From the NCBI GenBank assembly GCA_002812745.2, contig NCSJ02000037.1, forward strand, positions 1 through 64,000: a stretch of 64,000 nucleotides of DNA, written 5' to 3'. The notes under the pieces were generated by a model, which saw nothing but the letters and a program-made list of their open reading frames with translations, made no database searches and had not been told where the DNA came from. The first letter of the stretch is position 1, and each line of letters starts with the position of its first letter. The stretch is from Scytalidium lignicola (Eukaryota; Ascomycota; Leotiomycetes). Position numbers and translations under genes: made by a program. This document shows, one piece after another, positions 47,076 to 58,875 of this stretch.

Positions 47076-49021
47076 ATGAATATAACTGAAAGCCAAATCT
47101 TTATGTCTGCTCCGCATATAACTCTCTCTAACAAGCTATGTATATTCTGTCAGCAAAGACCGGAACCGGGAGAGCGAATTGCTACTGGTAACTTCTCTAC
47201 CTCGTGACATCTACAGATTGTGCTTGTACTTACCCCGAACAAAGTTTTGGATTGCTCGGCTTACAAAGGTTACACGCCTCCATTTCTAATGCCGTCCATC
47301 GGACAAGAAAATATAAGACACCAAGACATTTATATCAATACCGTCATCGTTCAATGGCAGCTCTGCCTTCGGCCAGCCTGTCGCCGATGTGTCTCTTCTC
47401 CAAGATCGATATTATATCACTCTGACTGCTATCAAGCCTTCCGAGTGCTCTGGAAGAGAAGCGATAAGGAACCGCTTCCTTCAAGCCTTACAGCAATTTG
47501 TGAAATTGGTTCATCGCTAAATCCGTGGTTCCCACCTGCAGAGAAATCTCAGATATATATGAACAACCTTGGCGCTTTTCAATGGTGGAGCATGGGACTA
47601 AGAGAGATATCAGCCTTGTCTGCTAAATCAACAGAGTTAGGCGACTTTGTCGTTTTGCTATCCACATTACCACTGGAGATATTAGCTCTCATCTTGGCAG
47701 CAGGCGAGAGCAAGATATATCGTTCAGCTTTGCTTAGACATGTAATAATTGCCCAAGTTGCGAGTGTCATATCTAAGCAGACAAAGCTCAATGAGAATCC
47801 ACAGGACAACTGTGCAAATACTTGCAAACCGGCCTTGGAGTTTCTCGGTAATCGATATAAAATTTTCGAAGACACTAGTGTAACTGAACCACTTGGTGTA
47901 GATCATCTAGGTGTACGCTTCAACTCCAAGAATTGCCCTTGGTATCTACAAAACAAAGACTTAGAACTATGTTATAAAGTGAGTTTACCCTTTCAAATAA
48001 AGTCCATCTCACTGAACTCTCTTAGTATCCCTTTCTTCGTCCCTCTTTAAGCCAACCGATAGAATTGTGGGATGTTTCAAAACGACCTGAGGAAGGACGC
48101 TGCCGGTTTTACCGTGCAGGTGGGAATAAGTCCAGCCCACTGCAGATACGATGTATAAATTTATCCGACTTTGTCGGCTTGACATTTTTGTGTGGTGTGA
48201 GAGCAATATACAGCATTCATGCACACCAAAATACTCATTCTTCCGCTGTTGATACATATTTAAGTTTAACTCCATCTGCCCAGAAATACGCTCTTCTACG
48301 ATACTTCCCTTTAAATAAAGGTCACGAAACTGTCAATCAAATATGGGTTCGTGAAACTCAACACTTTCCTGAACGAACCCGTACAATCATGGTAATGAAT
48401 CCGAATTCTCCTTGGACTTCAAGATCTAATACAATATAGATACGCACTTCTCAACGCACAGAGATCTTTGGACTTGACAATAGTGATCGAAGGTCTAATT
48501 ATATTCAACTAACATGTGGTGCAACCACTGCCCTATTATATCACGTTCCGGCCTACGGAGACCCTATTTCAGTCTTTGGAGCGGTATCACAGTCCCCAGC
48601 CTTACAACCAACCTCAGAATCACCTGAAGTCCCTAACGGAAGAGATATGCCATCGATGTATAATTCTCAGGCCTCACTTCGAAATGTAGCAAGTGTCGAA
48701 CTTTACATACACATCCTGGAAGACGCCAGGTGTAGTGGGATCTTGATAACACACGATGACGGACGGGAAGAAGCTCTAGGTCAACGGCGTATCGGTCTTC
48801 CAAACATTCAGCCTATATCAATATCTAGACCATCTCAAATTCATTATAGGCGGTTTCAAACATCGAATGGCCATTGGCGACTGAACATCATGTTCTCTAC
48901 TGACGACAATCCAAGGATTGTTGATGTAGATGATGGCTGGCTCGGTCAGTCTATGATGGGAACAGCAATATGGTCTTTCGATTGGTGCAATGATCAATTT
49001 CGGGTTTTCGATGCGGAATAG
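47076..49021 (+). CDS. Large unknown protein, Cys/His N-terminus and F-box-like patch
   Basis: Model: 47076..47187, 47245..47978, 48026..48391, 48440..49021, 597 aa; all four exons close in phase. An alternative start is 47103 (MSAPHITL). Intron 1 is 57 bp if the acceptor is CAAAG at 47244; the nearer TACAG (47216) breaks the frame. The N-terminus has CIFCQQRPEPGE, then CLRPACRRC and YHSDCYQ, a possible zinc-binding fold with an atypical insertion. SKSTELGDF is followed by LPLEILALILAAG, which resembles the start of an F-box. The rest has beta-rich segments (CRFYRAGGN, GLTFLCGVRAIYS, CGATTALLYHV, WSFDWCNDQF). I do not recognise the family with certainty; a lineage-expanded fungal group is likely. 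It lies between a pseudogene and a TpA-rich relic, an accessory setting. Confidence 0.75.
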
Positions 49022-51505
49022 TGGTATGGTCCGCAAAAGACTTATACAACGAACTTGATGACTCCGCACGCCATACGCTGTTTAGAATAACGGCTCTTGA
49101 TCAGGATGGATGAATCAAAGCCAACCTGGCCCTCTAGATTCCCGTATCCTAATATCATAGCTTCTGATGCTCATTCGAATCAAACCGAGCTCGTAGATCT
49201 TAACAAATCCGGGATTAACGAAGAGGATAGCATTAGGATTATGTGTTTAACGATTCTCAAGCCATGAAGGAACACGTCTATTCAGAGGCGTATGCGACTG
49301 TCTTAACGATGCCAATGATAAAATAGAATTATTTCCGGGTTGGAAGGCTCTTTTGGGCAATTTTAATAATAATGAAGCAGTAGCCCTTCTATAGCCAGAG
49401 GGCAAGCTATAAAGAGGGAGAATAATTGGAGAACGGCTAGGTAACGATCCTCTAGTTCGAGTTTTTCAAAATTCATATTATCCCAAGCCGATCAGTTTTA
49501 CCCCCAGAGGAGTTCATGATAATAAGAACAAATTAAAGAAGAATAGTTAAATTATAAGTACACTTAAATAAAAGCTTAAAATGAGTAATTTATACGTGTG
49601 GCTATAAGCAATTAAGAGCTTGTTAAAGTTAAGCTACGTACTCAGAAGTATAAGTAGTCAGACTTCATTGGGTGGGTTATAATCGATGAAATCTTACGTC
49701 CGTACTAATTTTACGGCCGTCGCAGAACTTACCTTAATTTAAGCAAAATCATTACGTTTAACCTAGTTGTATAACTAGCTAAAAGGCTAAAAAATGCTAA
49801 GAGAAAGACGATCAGCATAAGACGTTCAGAAGCTGAATCCAAACAGACCTTAAACTCTTTTCAGACCCGTTCATATGTTTAACCTCCACCATAACTTAGG
49901 TATTTCCCAGAAGTGCTAAAAATAGCACAGAGTCGAGATCTGGGAATTGTCCAAAACCACGGTTGTTGCAACTTAGCGCGCACTAAGCCCTGCCGCACCG
50001 TTTTTGTTGTTCGGGATGGTCCACTTCCGAGAAAAAGAGAACCAACCACGCCAACCTAGTGACATTTTTAAAACTGCCGTCATTGGTTTTTGATTAAAAG
50101 GAGTGCACGAGTCAGAATACTGTTGCATTGTAGCTGGTGATAAGATAGGTTTTGCACTGAGAAACCGAGTCAGGTAGGTTTGAGGGCAAGAGCATCGCCA
50201 CGATCTTTAATCGCACTTCTCTTGTCGTATACCGCATAGTAGTTAGGTTTGTTACTCGTCATCCGATCTTAGTTAAAGTGATGTTGTCCTACTCGGAGAA
50301 TAAAAATAAGTTAGGTTGGATTATCCGATGGGGGTAATTACGTGGCCCTCTACGTCCGTACTGTAGTTTTTGAATGTCTTGATGTTTTTAGATCTAGAGT
50401 TAAAGTGAGAAAGATGTAATTACTACCGTACTAAATCTTTATGAGGATAAGGCATTCTAGGCTCATGCCAACTATGGAAATGCATAGAACGGAAAGCATC
50501 GAGATCGATCAGCGGCAATTATTCAAACAGTACAGTTAGCATTCTCTCCCCGTGCTTCCCCACCCAAACCGCCAAAGCATTGAGTACGCGTAACCGAGTG
50601 TATCTATCCGACACCCAACGACGAACCACTGTTGACAACTGGTGCCGTGCTAAAGACATATCACAGGCGCTGCTGGCTTTATGCAGTTTAGTCTAGACCT
50701 TATTCAGCCATTGGCCTCTGAATGAGATAGGAATAACCACTAAGCTTCGACTCCATACGCAAGCCATCACAGATCTAAGCCCCCGATACGCTCGTCGAAG
50801 CGGCATAGCGTTACGTGCGTAGCTATTCCGTTTCCAGTACTATGTCAAATGCACACGGGAGCCAACCACACAGGCGGCTGTGTCTGTCTCTCCTGGTATA
50901 TACTTCCGATGTATATTGGTATTACTCATAACATATAATATCGCCATCGAACACTTTTATCGTCTCTGATTCTTGCAAAGGGCTGAATTAACTTTGAGCA
51001 CTACGAAGAAAATAATATTGCATCTTCTCGAATCACCAGTGACAGATAGGATTGGGCAAGCCACACTCGCTCGCACGGCCACAGTACCCGTACTTTTTGA
51101 CTTCCTATCACATGCGAGGCGAGGCGACGAAACAAGCTTGATCGACCAAGGGTGTGTTTCGTATTCGGCATCGCGACTTTTGAAGCAGCATTCGTCTCAG
51201 GGTTGTTAGAAGGGAGAGGAAACAATAGAAAAAANGAGTTTTAAGACTTAGATATCTACCGGAGAAATATCGATTTTTAACTTTTTGATTTTTCTTTCCT
51301 TCACCTGCTCTCTTATTCGGAATTTTATACAGGTCATTTTATTATCTTTCTGGGATCATTGCTATATTTCATCGCTTGGATCCAATTTTTTGAGGAACAT
51401 CTAGACTTATCTATTGGGAATCTAAACTTCGACATTTTCCACTCAGGAACTTTAATTAGGGAAAAAAGGGCTTCAAATATCGATTCCGACAGTAGGAAGG
51501 AAATA
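49022..51505. other. Gene-free A/T-rich region with a decayed element
   Basis: About 2.5 kb without a supported gene. The part 49381-49880 is described separately. Promoter elements for the oxysterol-binding protein gene should lie in the right-hand 500 bp; an N occurs at 51235. Confidence 0.45.
49381..49880 (+). mobile_element. Probable RIP-mutated retroelement relic
   Basis: By hand count the 49541-49752 segment has about 31 TpA against 16 ApT, a ratio near 1.9, far above that of neighbouring DNA (about 1.1 at 50041-50270, about 0.75 at 49100-49270). This is the signature left by repeat-induced point mutation. One plus-strand frame with several stops retains RLHWVGYN followed by a possible NL...LRPSQNLP, reminiscent of the chromodomain at the end of Ty3/Gypsy integrases. 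No long terminal repeats are visible. The element identity is weak; the composition shift is the firm part. Confidence 0.4.
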
Positions 51506-52870
51506 ATGGCTTTAGTGCAGGATAGTTGCGATATGACACTCAAAAGCCTAGCTTCACATTCACCTCAACACCAACATCAATCGAGCGGTAAGAACGCCTG
51601 GTTTGCGTTTCTAAAGGTAAGAAATATCCACTTACTGATATAATCAAGAAGAAAACTAACTCTGAGCAAAGTCAATTGCAACATTCAATGGCGACCTCTC
51701 GTCCCTGACTGCGCCACCATTTCTCCTTTCTCCGATTTCGATCATAGAATTTTCCACATACTGGGCTGAGCACCCATCGCTCTTCGTTGCACCTGCTTCA
51801 GAACCAGATCCAGAGAAGCGTGCATTGTTGGTATTGAAATGGTTCTTGAGCACACTTAGACAGCAACATAATAATAAGGATGAGAATGGCAAGAAGAAAA
51901 AGATGAAGCCATTGAATCCATTTCTTGGGGAGTTGTTCACTGGAAAGTGGGAGGATGAGGCTGGTGTGACGCAGTTGGTTGCTGAGCAGGTTAGGTAAGT
52001 TCTAACATAGCCCACTACTTCTCGGAGAGCGCTGACTGATTTAATTCTCCTAGCCATCATCCTCCAGCCACAGCCTGCAACATCTGGAATGAAGAACATG
52101 GCGTCAGACTCCAAGGGACTGTTGCTCCAAAAGTCTATTTCTCCGGAACTGTGCAGATAGCAAGAAAAGGATACAACATCCTCCATCTCGATAAATACGA
52201 CGAGGACTACTTAATCACCCTTCCCCATGTTCATGTGGAAGGGCTCATAACTGGAACACTAGCCCCTGAGCTCAGTGGCACTTCATATATTCGAAGCTCC
52301 TCAGGTTATCACTCGAAGATTGACTACAACGGCAAAGGCTGGCTAAGTGGAAAGAAGAACTCAGTGACAGCAACGGTCTTCCACGAATCGGAGCCAAACA
52401 AGCCCCTATACACTGTGGATGGACAATGGTGCGAGAACTTGTCTTTCACAGATGCCAGAACGAAAAAAGAGCTTTTCAAAATGAATGCAAATCACTTGAA
52501 ACGAACCCCACTTACCGTTGCCCCAATTGAACTCCAGGGTCCAATGGAATCTCGAAAAGCATGGCAACCAGTTGCAGAAGCTATCCATCGAGGAGATTTC
52601 TTCACGGTGGGACGTGAGAAATCCAAGATCGAAAACGAACAAAGGGAGCTGAGGAAAATGGAGAAGAGCGAAGGCCGAGAATGGCAGAGGAAATTCTTCA
52701 AGCGAGCAGACCGAGATGAGGTTGTTGACAAGATCCTGAAGGGTGCGAGGGATGAGAAGTCAATACGTGCAGATATGGACTGTGTGCACGGCTTTTGGAC
52801 ATTTGACGAGATCAAGTACAAGGAGATTCCTTCAAATGTGAGAAGGGATTCCAAGATGTCTCCTGAATGA
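51506..52870 (+). CDS. Oxysterol-binding protein (Osh4/Kes1 type)
   Basis: Lipid-transfer protein exchanging sterol and PI4P between membranes. Model: 51506..51616, 51672..51994, 52054..52870, 416 aa. The short form without PH domain: the ORD starts at [41 protein letters not shown], the signature [11 protein letters not shown] (assembled across intron 2), [29 protein letters not shown] and the C-terminal [10 protein letters not shown] region all fit Osh4-like proteins. The first exon gives an extra 37-residue polar N-terminus ([14 protein letters not shown]); an internal ATG at 51533 is an alternative start. The lid region is therefore longer than in yeast Kes1. Confidence 0.92.
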
Positions 52871-53439
52871 GCCAAGGCTGGGCCTTGTGATCATAACTAA
52901 TTATGCGTGCATGACCTTTGGCGTTTTCGGTGGGTATATCCAGCATTGTAGGCGTTTTTATTATGACATAGAAACAGAGCGCAATAGACTAGACTATTAA
53001 TGATTCAGAAAGAAGATCATTCCTGTCCAGAGAATTGAAGTATGTGGCTTAGTCAACTCCATCGCACGTGAAATCTGGGTGTAGTTCTAGATCATAAGCT
53101 GGGATGAAAGAGTCCTCCACTAGTTCGTGCAAATATTTGCCATGACCTTTAATGCCTCTGACGCAACAATGCCATTAACAGCAGCTGTCGTAGCGATCTG
53201 TTGAGCTTGTGGCGGGGTGCGACCCCTTTGCTTGTGACGTCAGTTTCACAAGCGTGTTTATTCACACAAGAACAAGAACAAGAACACCTGAATACGACAA
53301 CCAAACGCAAAACTAGTTCTGCCTATAAATAAGCAATTCCTCACTTCATATGTAAAATAAAATACAAAAGAACTAGAAACTTTTACTTACAAACAACTTT
53401 TTCTACCATCTAAAATCAAAACAACTATTCAGAATCATC
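52871..53439. promoter_or_regulatory. Promoter of the CsbD-like gene
   Basis: Contains CCCCT (53223-53227, stress-response-type), a full CRE palindrome TGACGTCA (53235-53242) and TATAAATA (53324-53331), in order and at typical distances from the ATG at 53440. AACAAGAACAAGAACA micro-repeats follow the CRE. Confidence 0.6.
53235..53242. promoter_or_regulatory. CRE palindrome TGACGTCA (ATF/CREB-type site)
   Basis: Perfect eight-base CRE 198 bp upstream of the CsbD-like start codon, 7 bases after a CCCCT element. In fungi Atf1-type bZIP factors downstream of the stress MAP kinase bind this sequence. Confidence 0.55.
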
Positions 53440-54141
53440 ATGGCCGACAAGGATACTTCCACTCTTCAGTCGTACGTCGACTCTGCCACTGGTGCAGTTC
53501 AGTCTGCAATTGGCAGTCTCACTGGAAATAATTCAGATCAGGTAGGAAACTCGTTCTTCCTATATCCATTTTAGTTTATAAAGAAGCACAATCACTAACA
53601 TTACCATCACAGCAAGCTGGACAAGCCAAGCAAAACAGCGGTGATGCTAAACACGAAGCAAGTCATGCCACTGCTAAGGTTGGCAACTTCACTGCCTCTG
53701 GCAATGGATCTGTCACGAAGGACGATCCTAATCGTACCACCGGAAGCTGGAACCAGACCATAGGCAGCGGGAAAGAATTTGTTGGAGGTATGGTTGGTGC
53801 TCAGGTATGCCTTTTCTGTCTCTTCCTGCCATTATATACCCTCGTCTCTTTAAGAAAAACTAAGACAATGTTAACACTGAATTTAGGGTCTTAAGCAACA
53901 GGGTCAAGAACAACGCCGCACAGGCCAAGCTCAAGAAGCTCAAGGTCAACTCAACGATTTAACTGGTGGCATATTGGATCGTGCTACTGGTGCTGTCAGG
54001 GGTGCTGTTGCTGGTATCACTGGTGATAGAGAGGCGCAGATAAGAGCTCAGCAGCAGCACGATACCGGAAAAACTCAGCAACGGGGTGCTGAGTACGACA
54101 TCGACAAGCAGGCAAATGCCAATAGAAATGATAATGCCTAG
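53440..54141 (+). CDS. CsbD-like stress protein
   Basis: Model: 53440..53541, 53613..53804, 53887..54141, 182 aa. Small, hydrophilic, Gly/Gln/Asn/Ala-rich, no signal peptide. It carries two CsbD-like pieces: GSWNQTIGSGKEFVGGMVGA and a second set with GQAQEAQGQLNDLTGGILD. Fungal members are often labelled mismatched-base-pair and cruciform-DNA recognition protein after early biochemical work; bacterial CsbD is a general-stress protein of unclear activity. Intron junctions all fall in phase 0 after Gln codons (SDQ/QAG, GAQ/GLK). The promoter has CRE and STRE-type elements, consistent with stress or spore expression (inference). Confidence 0.88.
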
Positions 54142-56228
54142 AGAGTCAACAACTTGGTTCGGCTCTTGGCTCCTCTTTGCAAACACCTCATCAGAAGTGT
54201 GACATTGTATTTCCGGCTCTCTTTGCTTTTGTTTTCTTTTTTCGGACGGCGAGATTGTAACAACAGGTGTGGAGGAATTAGATGAGTTTGCTCGTGATTC
54301 CTCTCTATATTGTAGTGGGAATAGCCTTGATTTTAGCTAGTCAATAATACCCCTGTCGTTCATACTGTTTGATTAGGATTCTTGCTATGTTTGATAAGTT
54401 AACAATTATGTTACCGACTGTGAGCATCCGTCTCATGGCAGGGATGGTGGGAGTGGATTGGCAACTACCGTAAACAATCACCGATGTGATACGGAGGTAC
54501 TCTGTACAGTACATGTACTGTACTCCGCATGCTGCCTAAACTTATTATGAAGACTATCAGGTCGTTATCAAGGGACTTGCCGTGCGCCACAATTGCTGCC
54601 AATGAAGGCTACTGCACGTTTATCCCTTTAATCCCTATGTCCGGGAGGCCGCAGAAGGCTGTGCATATAGAAGAAGAGTTTGTTAATTCCAGGAAACGTA
54701 CTCCGTACTCGGAAAAATTCCCAATCTCACATAGTTAATCTCACCTAATGCTATGGTTGCAGTATACGAACCCCCATGGGCAAGATGGTTTTAGATAAGA
54801 TTAGGTAAGAATTTGAAGCTTGCCATCGATCAACTTATCCACATCGTTGCTTCTGGGGTTCCGATCGACGAAAATCTCAGTTTTATCAGTCGTATCAATG
54901 TCGCTTTAACTTCGTATAAGTTACACAGTAGAATAGCTTAGAAGTGGTGACAAGGATCGGAATTGAATACCTTTGTGGAACCCATCAAAAGGTTTTTTCA
55001 CGTGCATCCTCTTTTTTCACGACGCATCGTGAGTGGCCTTTTAACGTGTTGATATGGGAGTACGGAGTATGTACGTACTGATCTGCAAAATACCTAAATC
55101 CGGGTGTGCTTATTGGTAGGTTGGCAGCAACCCAACGTTGAAGGACTAATTATTATCGTACAGACAGAAGACAACCATTTAACGTTGCGAGTACCAGCAC
55201 TCTCTTGGGAATTGTCCGGCGCTAATTAGCCATGTGTTGAACGGCAGCTTAGTGTTGCTGTTGTATTGGAGGATGCAGTGATAGAAATTGCGAATCTGCT
55301 CTGAGACGTCATAGCAACCTCCTTGGGCTGAGCTGAGTGGGTCTCCCATAACCTTGATTAGGCTTAGACTCTAAATAGCTTAACTTTTTTTTTTACGTAG
55401 ACCGTGCTCGAGGACTTTACGTACCTTTGTATCGTCCGCCGGATTTCGACCGAAGGGTCAAGCGTGGTCTACAAGAGGACGAAGAAGTGAGTTATGTAAT
55501 CAGTGCTGGTTGCTCCGCCGGCCACGGGGGGGAGCGGGCTCCTTTTCAAGCTGTTTTGCCCCACTACAAATTGATTCAGTGAATAAGATTGCTCCCAAGC
55601 TCAAGCGAGGCTATGGCACAGAATGAGTCGACGTGAGCAACCTGATAATACCTGATGCCGGCATGCCACTCGTAGGGTCATGTCGAGATGGTTTGTAGAA
55701 CACTTGACTTACCTCAATGCCGGATTCATTTGTCAGATATTCTGCATTTGACGGCCTAACGGCGGACCAAACCCAGTTAAGCTCCCTTTTTTGTCCCTCC
55801 CGGATGACACATTATGGGTAAACGCCATGATGTTTGACTCTTTGCGGCTGTGGACAAGGATCTGGCTAGGCCGTCTTACATTTTGGGGACCAGCCTTGAG
55901 GGTGGGCAGAAGTTTAATGGACATTGCTCATGGTGTTAAGAGAAATCTCCGTCGACTACCTCCTTAGTTTGCAGGGGGGGCCCCAAAGTAAGGTTTGAGA
56001 GAACATCAGATTGAACGTTTCGTAAGCAAGCAAGGTTGTTCCGCCGCGCTCTCTTCTATTTGATGCTCCTTTGAATATAAGAGCTCGAGTCCTTACCTCC
56101 TTTCAGCCCATTTCCTTTATCTCCAGTTCCATATTGTCTTATTAATTTTCGTTCCTTACTTGAATTCTTCTTATAAAGCCTTCAAGTAATTTTGTTTTTA
56201 CACTTTCATTATCTCTTACACGGGCACA
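54142..56228. other. Intergenic, about 2 kb
   Basis: No supported gene. Contains the 20-bp GTAC palindrome (54504-54523), further GTACG/CGGAGTA motifs near 55060-55080, CCGCCGG patches at 55435 and 55515, and a TATA-like element close to 56074 upstream of the DHA2 transporter. Confidence 0.5.
54504..54523. repeat. Perfect 20-bp palindrome (GTACAGTACATGTACTGTAC)
   Basis: Self-complementary over 20 bases without a spacer, and flanked by GGTACTCT on one side and TCCGC on the other. It lies about 360 bp past the CsbD-like stop codon. Function unknown. Confidence 0.8.
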
Positions 56229-58119
56229 ATGGACTCGAGATCAATGACCCTGACGGAGGATAAGGAATTGGATAAGGAGACGATATCCTCTCCTCCGTCT
56301 ATTCATAATGAAAAACTAGACCCAGATAAGGGACTTGAAGCAGACATTGAAACGGAAGTCAACTCTATAAAGGACAATCCAGATGTTACTGCCGAGAGTG
56401 ATGACGGAGAGTATCCAACTGGTATGCGAATGGTATTCATCGTCGTCGCGCTGGTTCTCAGCATCTTTTTGGTAAGGCATCTAACTACGCTCCCTTCAAT
56501 TAATAAGGAATATTCGCTGATGATATTTGCCAAAAGGTTTCTCTTGATATGACCATCGTAGCAACTGCCATCCCAAAGATAACGGATCAGTTTCATGGCA
56601 TCAGTCTCGTCGGGTGGTATGGCTCAGCCTTCTTCTTGACGCTTGGAGCTTTTCAATCTACCTGGGGGAAAATCTACAAGTTTTTCCCATTGAAGGCTGG
56701 CTTCCTAATTGCCATTTTTATATTTGAGCTAGGAAGTCTCATTTGTGGTGAGTAATCCCAAGATTTGCCTCTAACTCCGCCACGCATATTCTAACAACTC
56801 GATAGGAGTCGCACCAAACAGTACGGCCTTAATTGTTGGCAGAGCTATTGCCGGCCTTGGAGGTGCGGGAATCGCCTCGGGAGCATATACAATCATCGCT
56901 TTCTCTGCTCGCCCTAACCTAAGACCAGCATTCACTGGTATTCTCGGCGCCTCTTACGGTATCGCTAGTGTGATCGGTCCGCTCCTTGGTGGAGTGTTTG
57001 CGGAAAAGGCAACTTGGCGATGGTGCTTCTACATCAATCTTCCTATCGGCGGGATTGCCGCAGGCATTATCTTCCTGATGTTCCAAACACCAAAGGCTGC
57101 CGTACCTGTAAAGGCACCACTCTTAGAAAAGATTTTGCAGATGGACCCCATTGGTACTCTGATCATTATCCCAGCTGTCGTCTGCTACATTCTTGCCCTT
57201 CAATGGGGCGGGCAGACAGCGACTTGGCATTCTGGCAAGGTAGTTGCAACTCTTGTCGTTTTCGCGGTCCTGATCGTTGTCTTTGCTGTCAACGAGTACT
57301 TCCAGGATGAACGCGCCATCGTCGTTCCCCGCCTCCTGAAAAACCGTGTTGTTGCCGTGGGTATGGTATACGTCTTCTTCCTTGCTGGCGGCTTCTTCCT
57401 TCTCTTATATTATATGCCCATCTACTTCCAGGTTGTCAATGGCGTGTCAGCCTCTCAGAGCGGTGTCCGAAATTTGGCTATGATCCTGGCAACGACAATC
57501 GCTACCATCGCCTCTGGAATTTTGATTACTCTCTTTGGTCATTTCGTCCCCTTGATGATCCTCGGTGCTATCATGGTTACCGTTGGCTCAGGATTAATCT
57601 ACACGCTTGGCTTACACTCCAGCTCCGCGCAGTGGATTGGTTACCAGATTATCGCCGGTCTTGGTGTCGGTTTGTCGTTGCAAATACCTGTCATCACGGC
57701 ACAAGCAACGGTTGATCCGGCAGATTTATCTTCCGCTACTGCCATGGTTCTGTTTCTACAAACCCTCGGTGGGGCTTTCGTAAGTGCTCTTTTATTTCTC
57801 CATCTCATTTGTCTTGTTGCTAATATAGCATATACAGTGTGTATCTGCTGGCGAGTCAGCATTCACGAACAGACTCCTTCAGAGATTACCAACTCTGGCC
57901 CCTACTGTGTCTGCGGCCACGGTTACCAGCGTTGGTATCTCGGATATCCGATCTCACTTCGCGACAGACGTTGTCCCTGGAATTATTGTATCATACCTGG
58001 ATGGATTAAAGGTTTCATATGCCATTTCAATCGCTCTAGGTGGGATTGCCGTGATTGTCAGTCTTGCAAGCAAGTGGACGAACATAAAGGGAAAGGAAGC
58101 CATAGGTGGTGCAGCTTAA
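56229..58119 (+). CDS. MFS transporter, DHA2 (14-helix) drug:H+ antiporter type
   Basis: Plasma-membrane or vacuolar exporter of drugs or metabolites. Model: 56229..56471, 56537..56747, 56806..57779, 57838..58119, 569 aa. A 65-residue acidic N-terminal tail precedes TM1 ([29 protein letters not shown]). [13 protein letters not shown] is the DHA2 TM1 motif D1; [10 protein letters not shown] follows in TM2. Motif C-like [31 protein letters not shown] is a hallmark of the aflatoxin-efflux-like branch. The last exon starts [13 protein letters not shown]. The 3' neighbour 757 bp away is another MFS gene in the same direction. No biosynthetic enzyme adjoins it. Confidence 0.93.
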
Positions 58120-58875
58120 TTTCTCTTATACTCTCCTTGAAAAGGTGTGTAGCCAGGCTGTTGGGGTATACCACTCTCATCTCTTTGTTTCTTTTATGAA
58201 TTGCATGGTTTGGCGTTTTGGGATTCCTCCTTGTATCAAGTCGGCCTCAAAGGCCCATTGAAGAAAACTATTCATAGAGTAGATGAACGATTCTTAGAAA
58301 ACATCGTTACTAATGAAAATGATATTAGTCTATTTTTCCACTACAATTTCTTTTTTTTCATTTCGATAAATCAACACTCGCTATATTTCCTTCAAATATC
58401 CAGTATTTAAATTTCTTCCATATTCTTCCTACCAAGAGGGTTTCATTAAAGGGGGGCGGGTCGGGTCACGTGAACGGGCGCTCCCACACGTCGGTTTTAG
58501 TCCCTTGGCTTCTCGCGTTTAGAATTAGATTATCATAATACAATACAATACAATACAATACAATACAATATGTTTAGACTGGAAGCACAAAAGCTATGCA
58601 GGAAACGATGCATTGGGAAGTCCGTTCAAATAATGATGATTGGTACGAACCAAGTTGCGATCGGATATTGCCCGCTTAAAGCCGTGACAATCGGCAGGAA
58701 ATACTCCGATGCTTTCTTAGTTAAGATTGAGAGAAACAATGTGATTAAACCATTTTTTTGTTTTTGATGCAAATACTTATTTTACCCTTCCTTCTCAATT
58801 TCATCGCAAACCATGCATGTTTTGTTTTCGTGATTGTTTTACACGTCGTCAATTCAATCTTCTACTTGAGGCACG
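58120..58875. promoter_or_regulatory. Intergenic, promoter of the DHA1 transporter
   Basis: TCACGTGA palindrome (58466-58473) about 400 bp before the start codon, within a G-rich stretch; the microsatellite at 58537-58570 follows. A plus-strand frame starting inside the repeat (58570) has no family evidence. Confidence 0.5.
58537..58570. repeat. (CAATA)n pentanucleotide microsatellite
   Basis: Nearly seven perfect copies of CAATA. Located in the promoter of the downstream transporter, so length variation could alter spacing of control elements. Confidence 0.95.

Noticed and set aside
47188..47216. Short first intron of the 47076 gene with acceptor TACAG
   Set aside because: 29 bp is too short and the resulting frame loses the Cys/His region; the 57-bp intron to 47244 keeps phase.
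54529..54738. 69-codon plus-strand frame after the CsbD-like gene
   Set aside because: Begins in the GTAC palindrome, no family evidence, ends without splice support.
58570..58767. 65-codon frame beginning in the CAATA repeat
   Set aside because: Within the promoter of the DHA1 transporter and without recognisable product.
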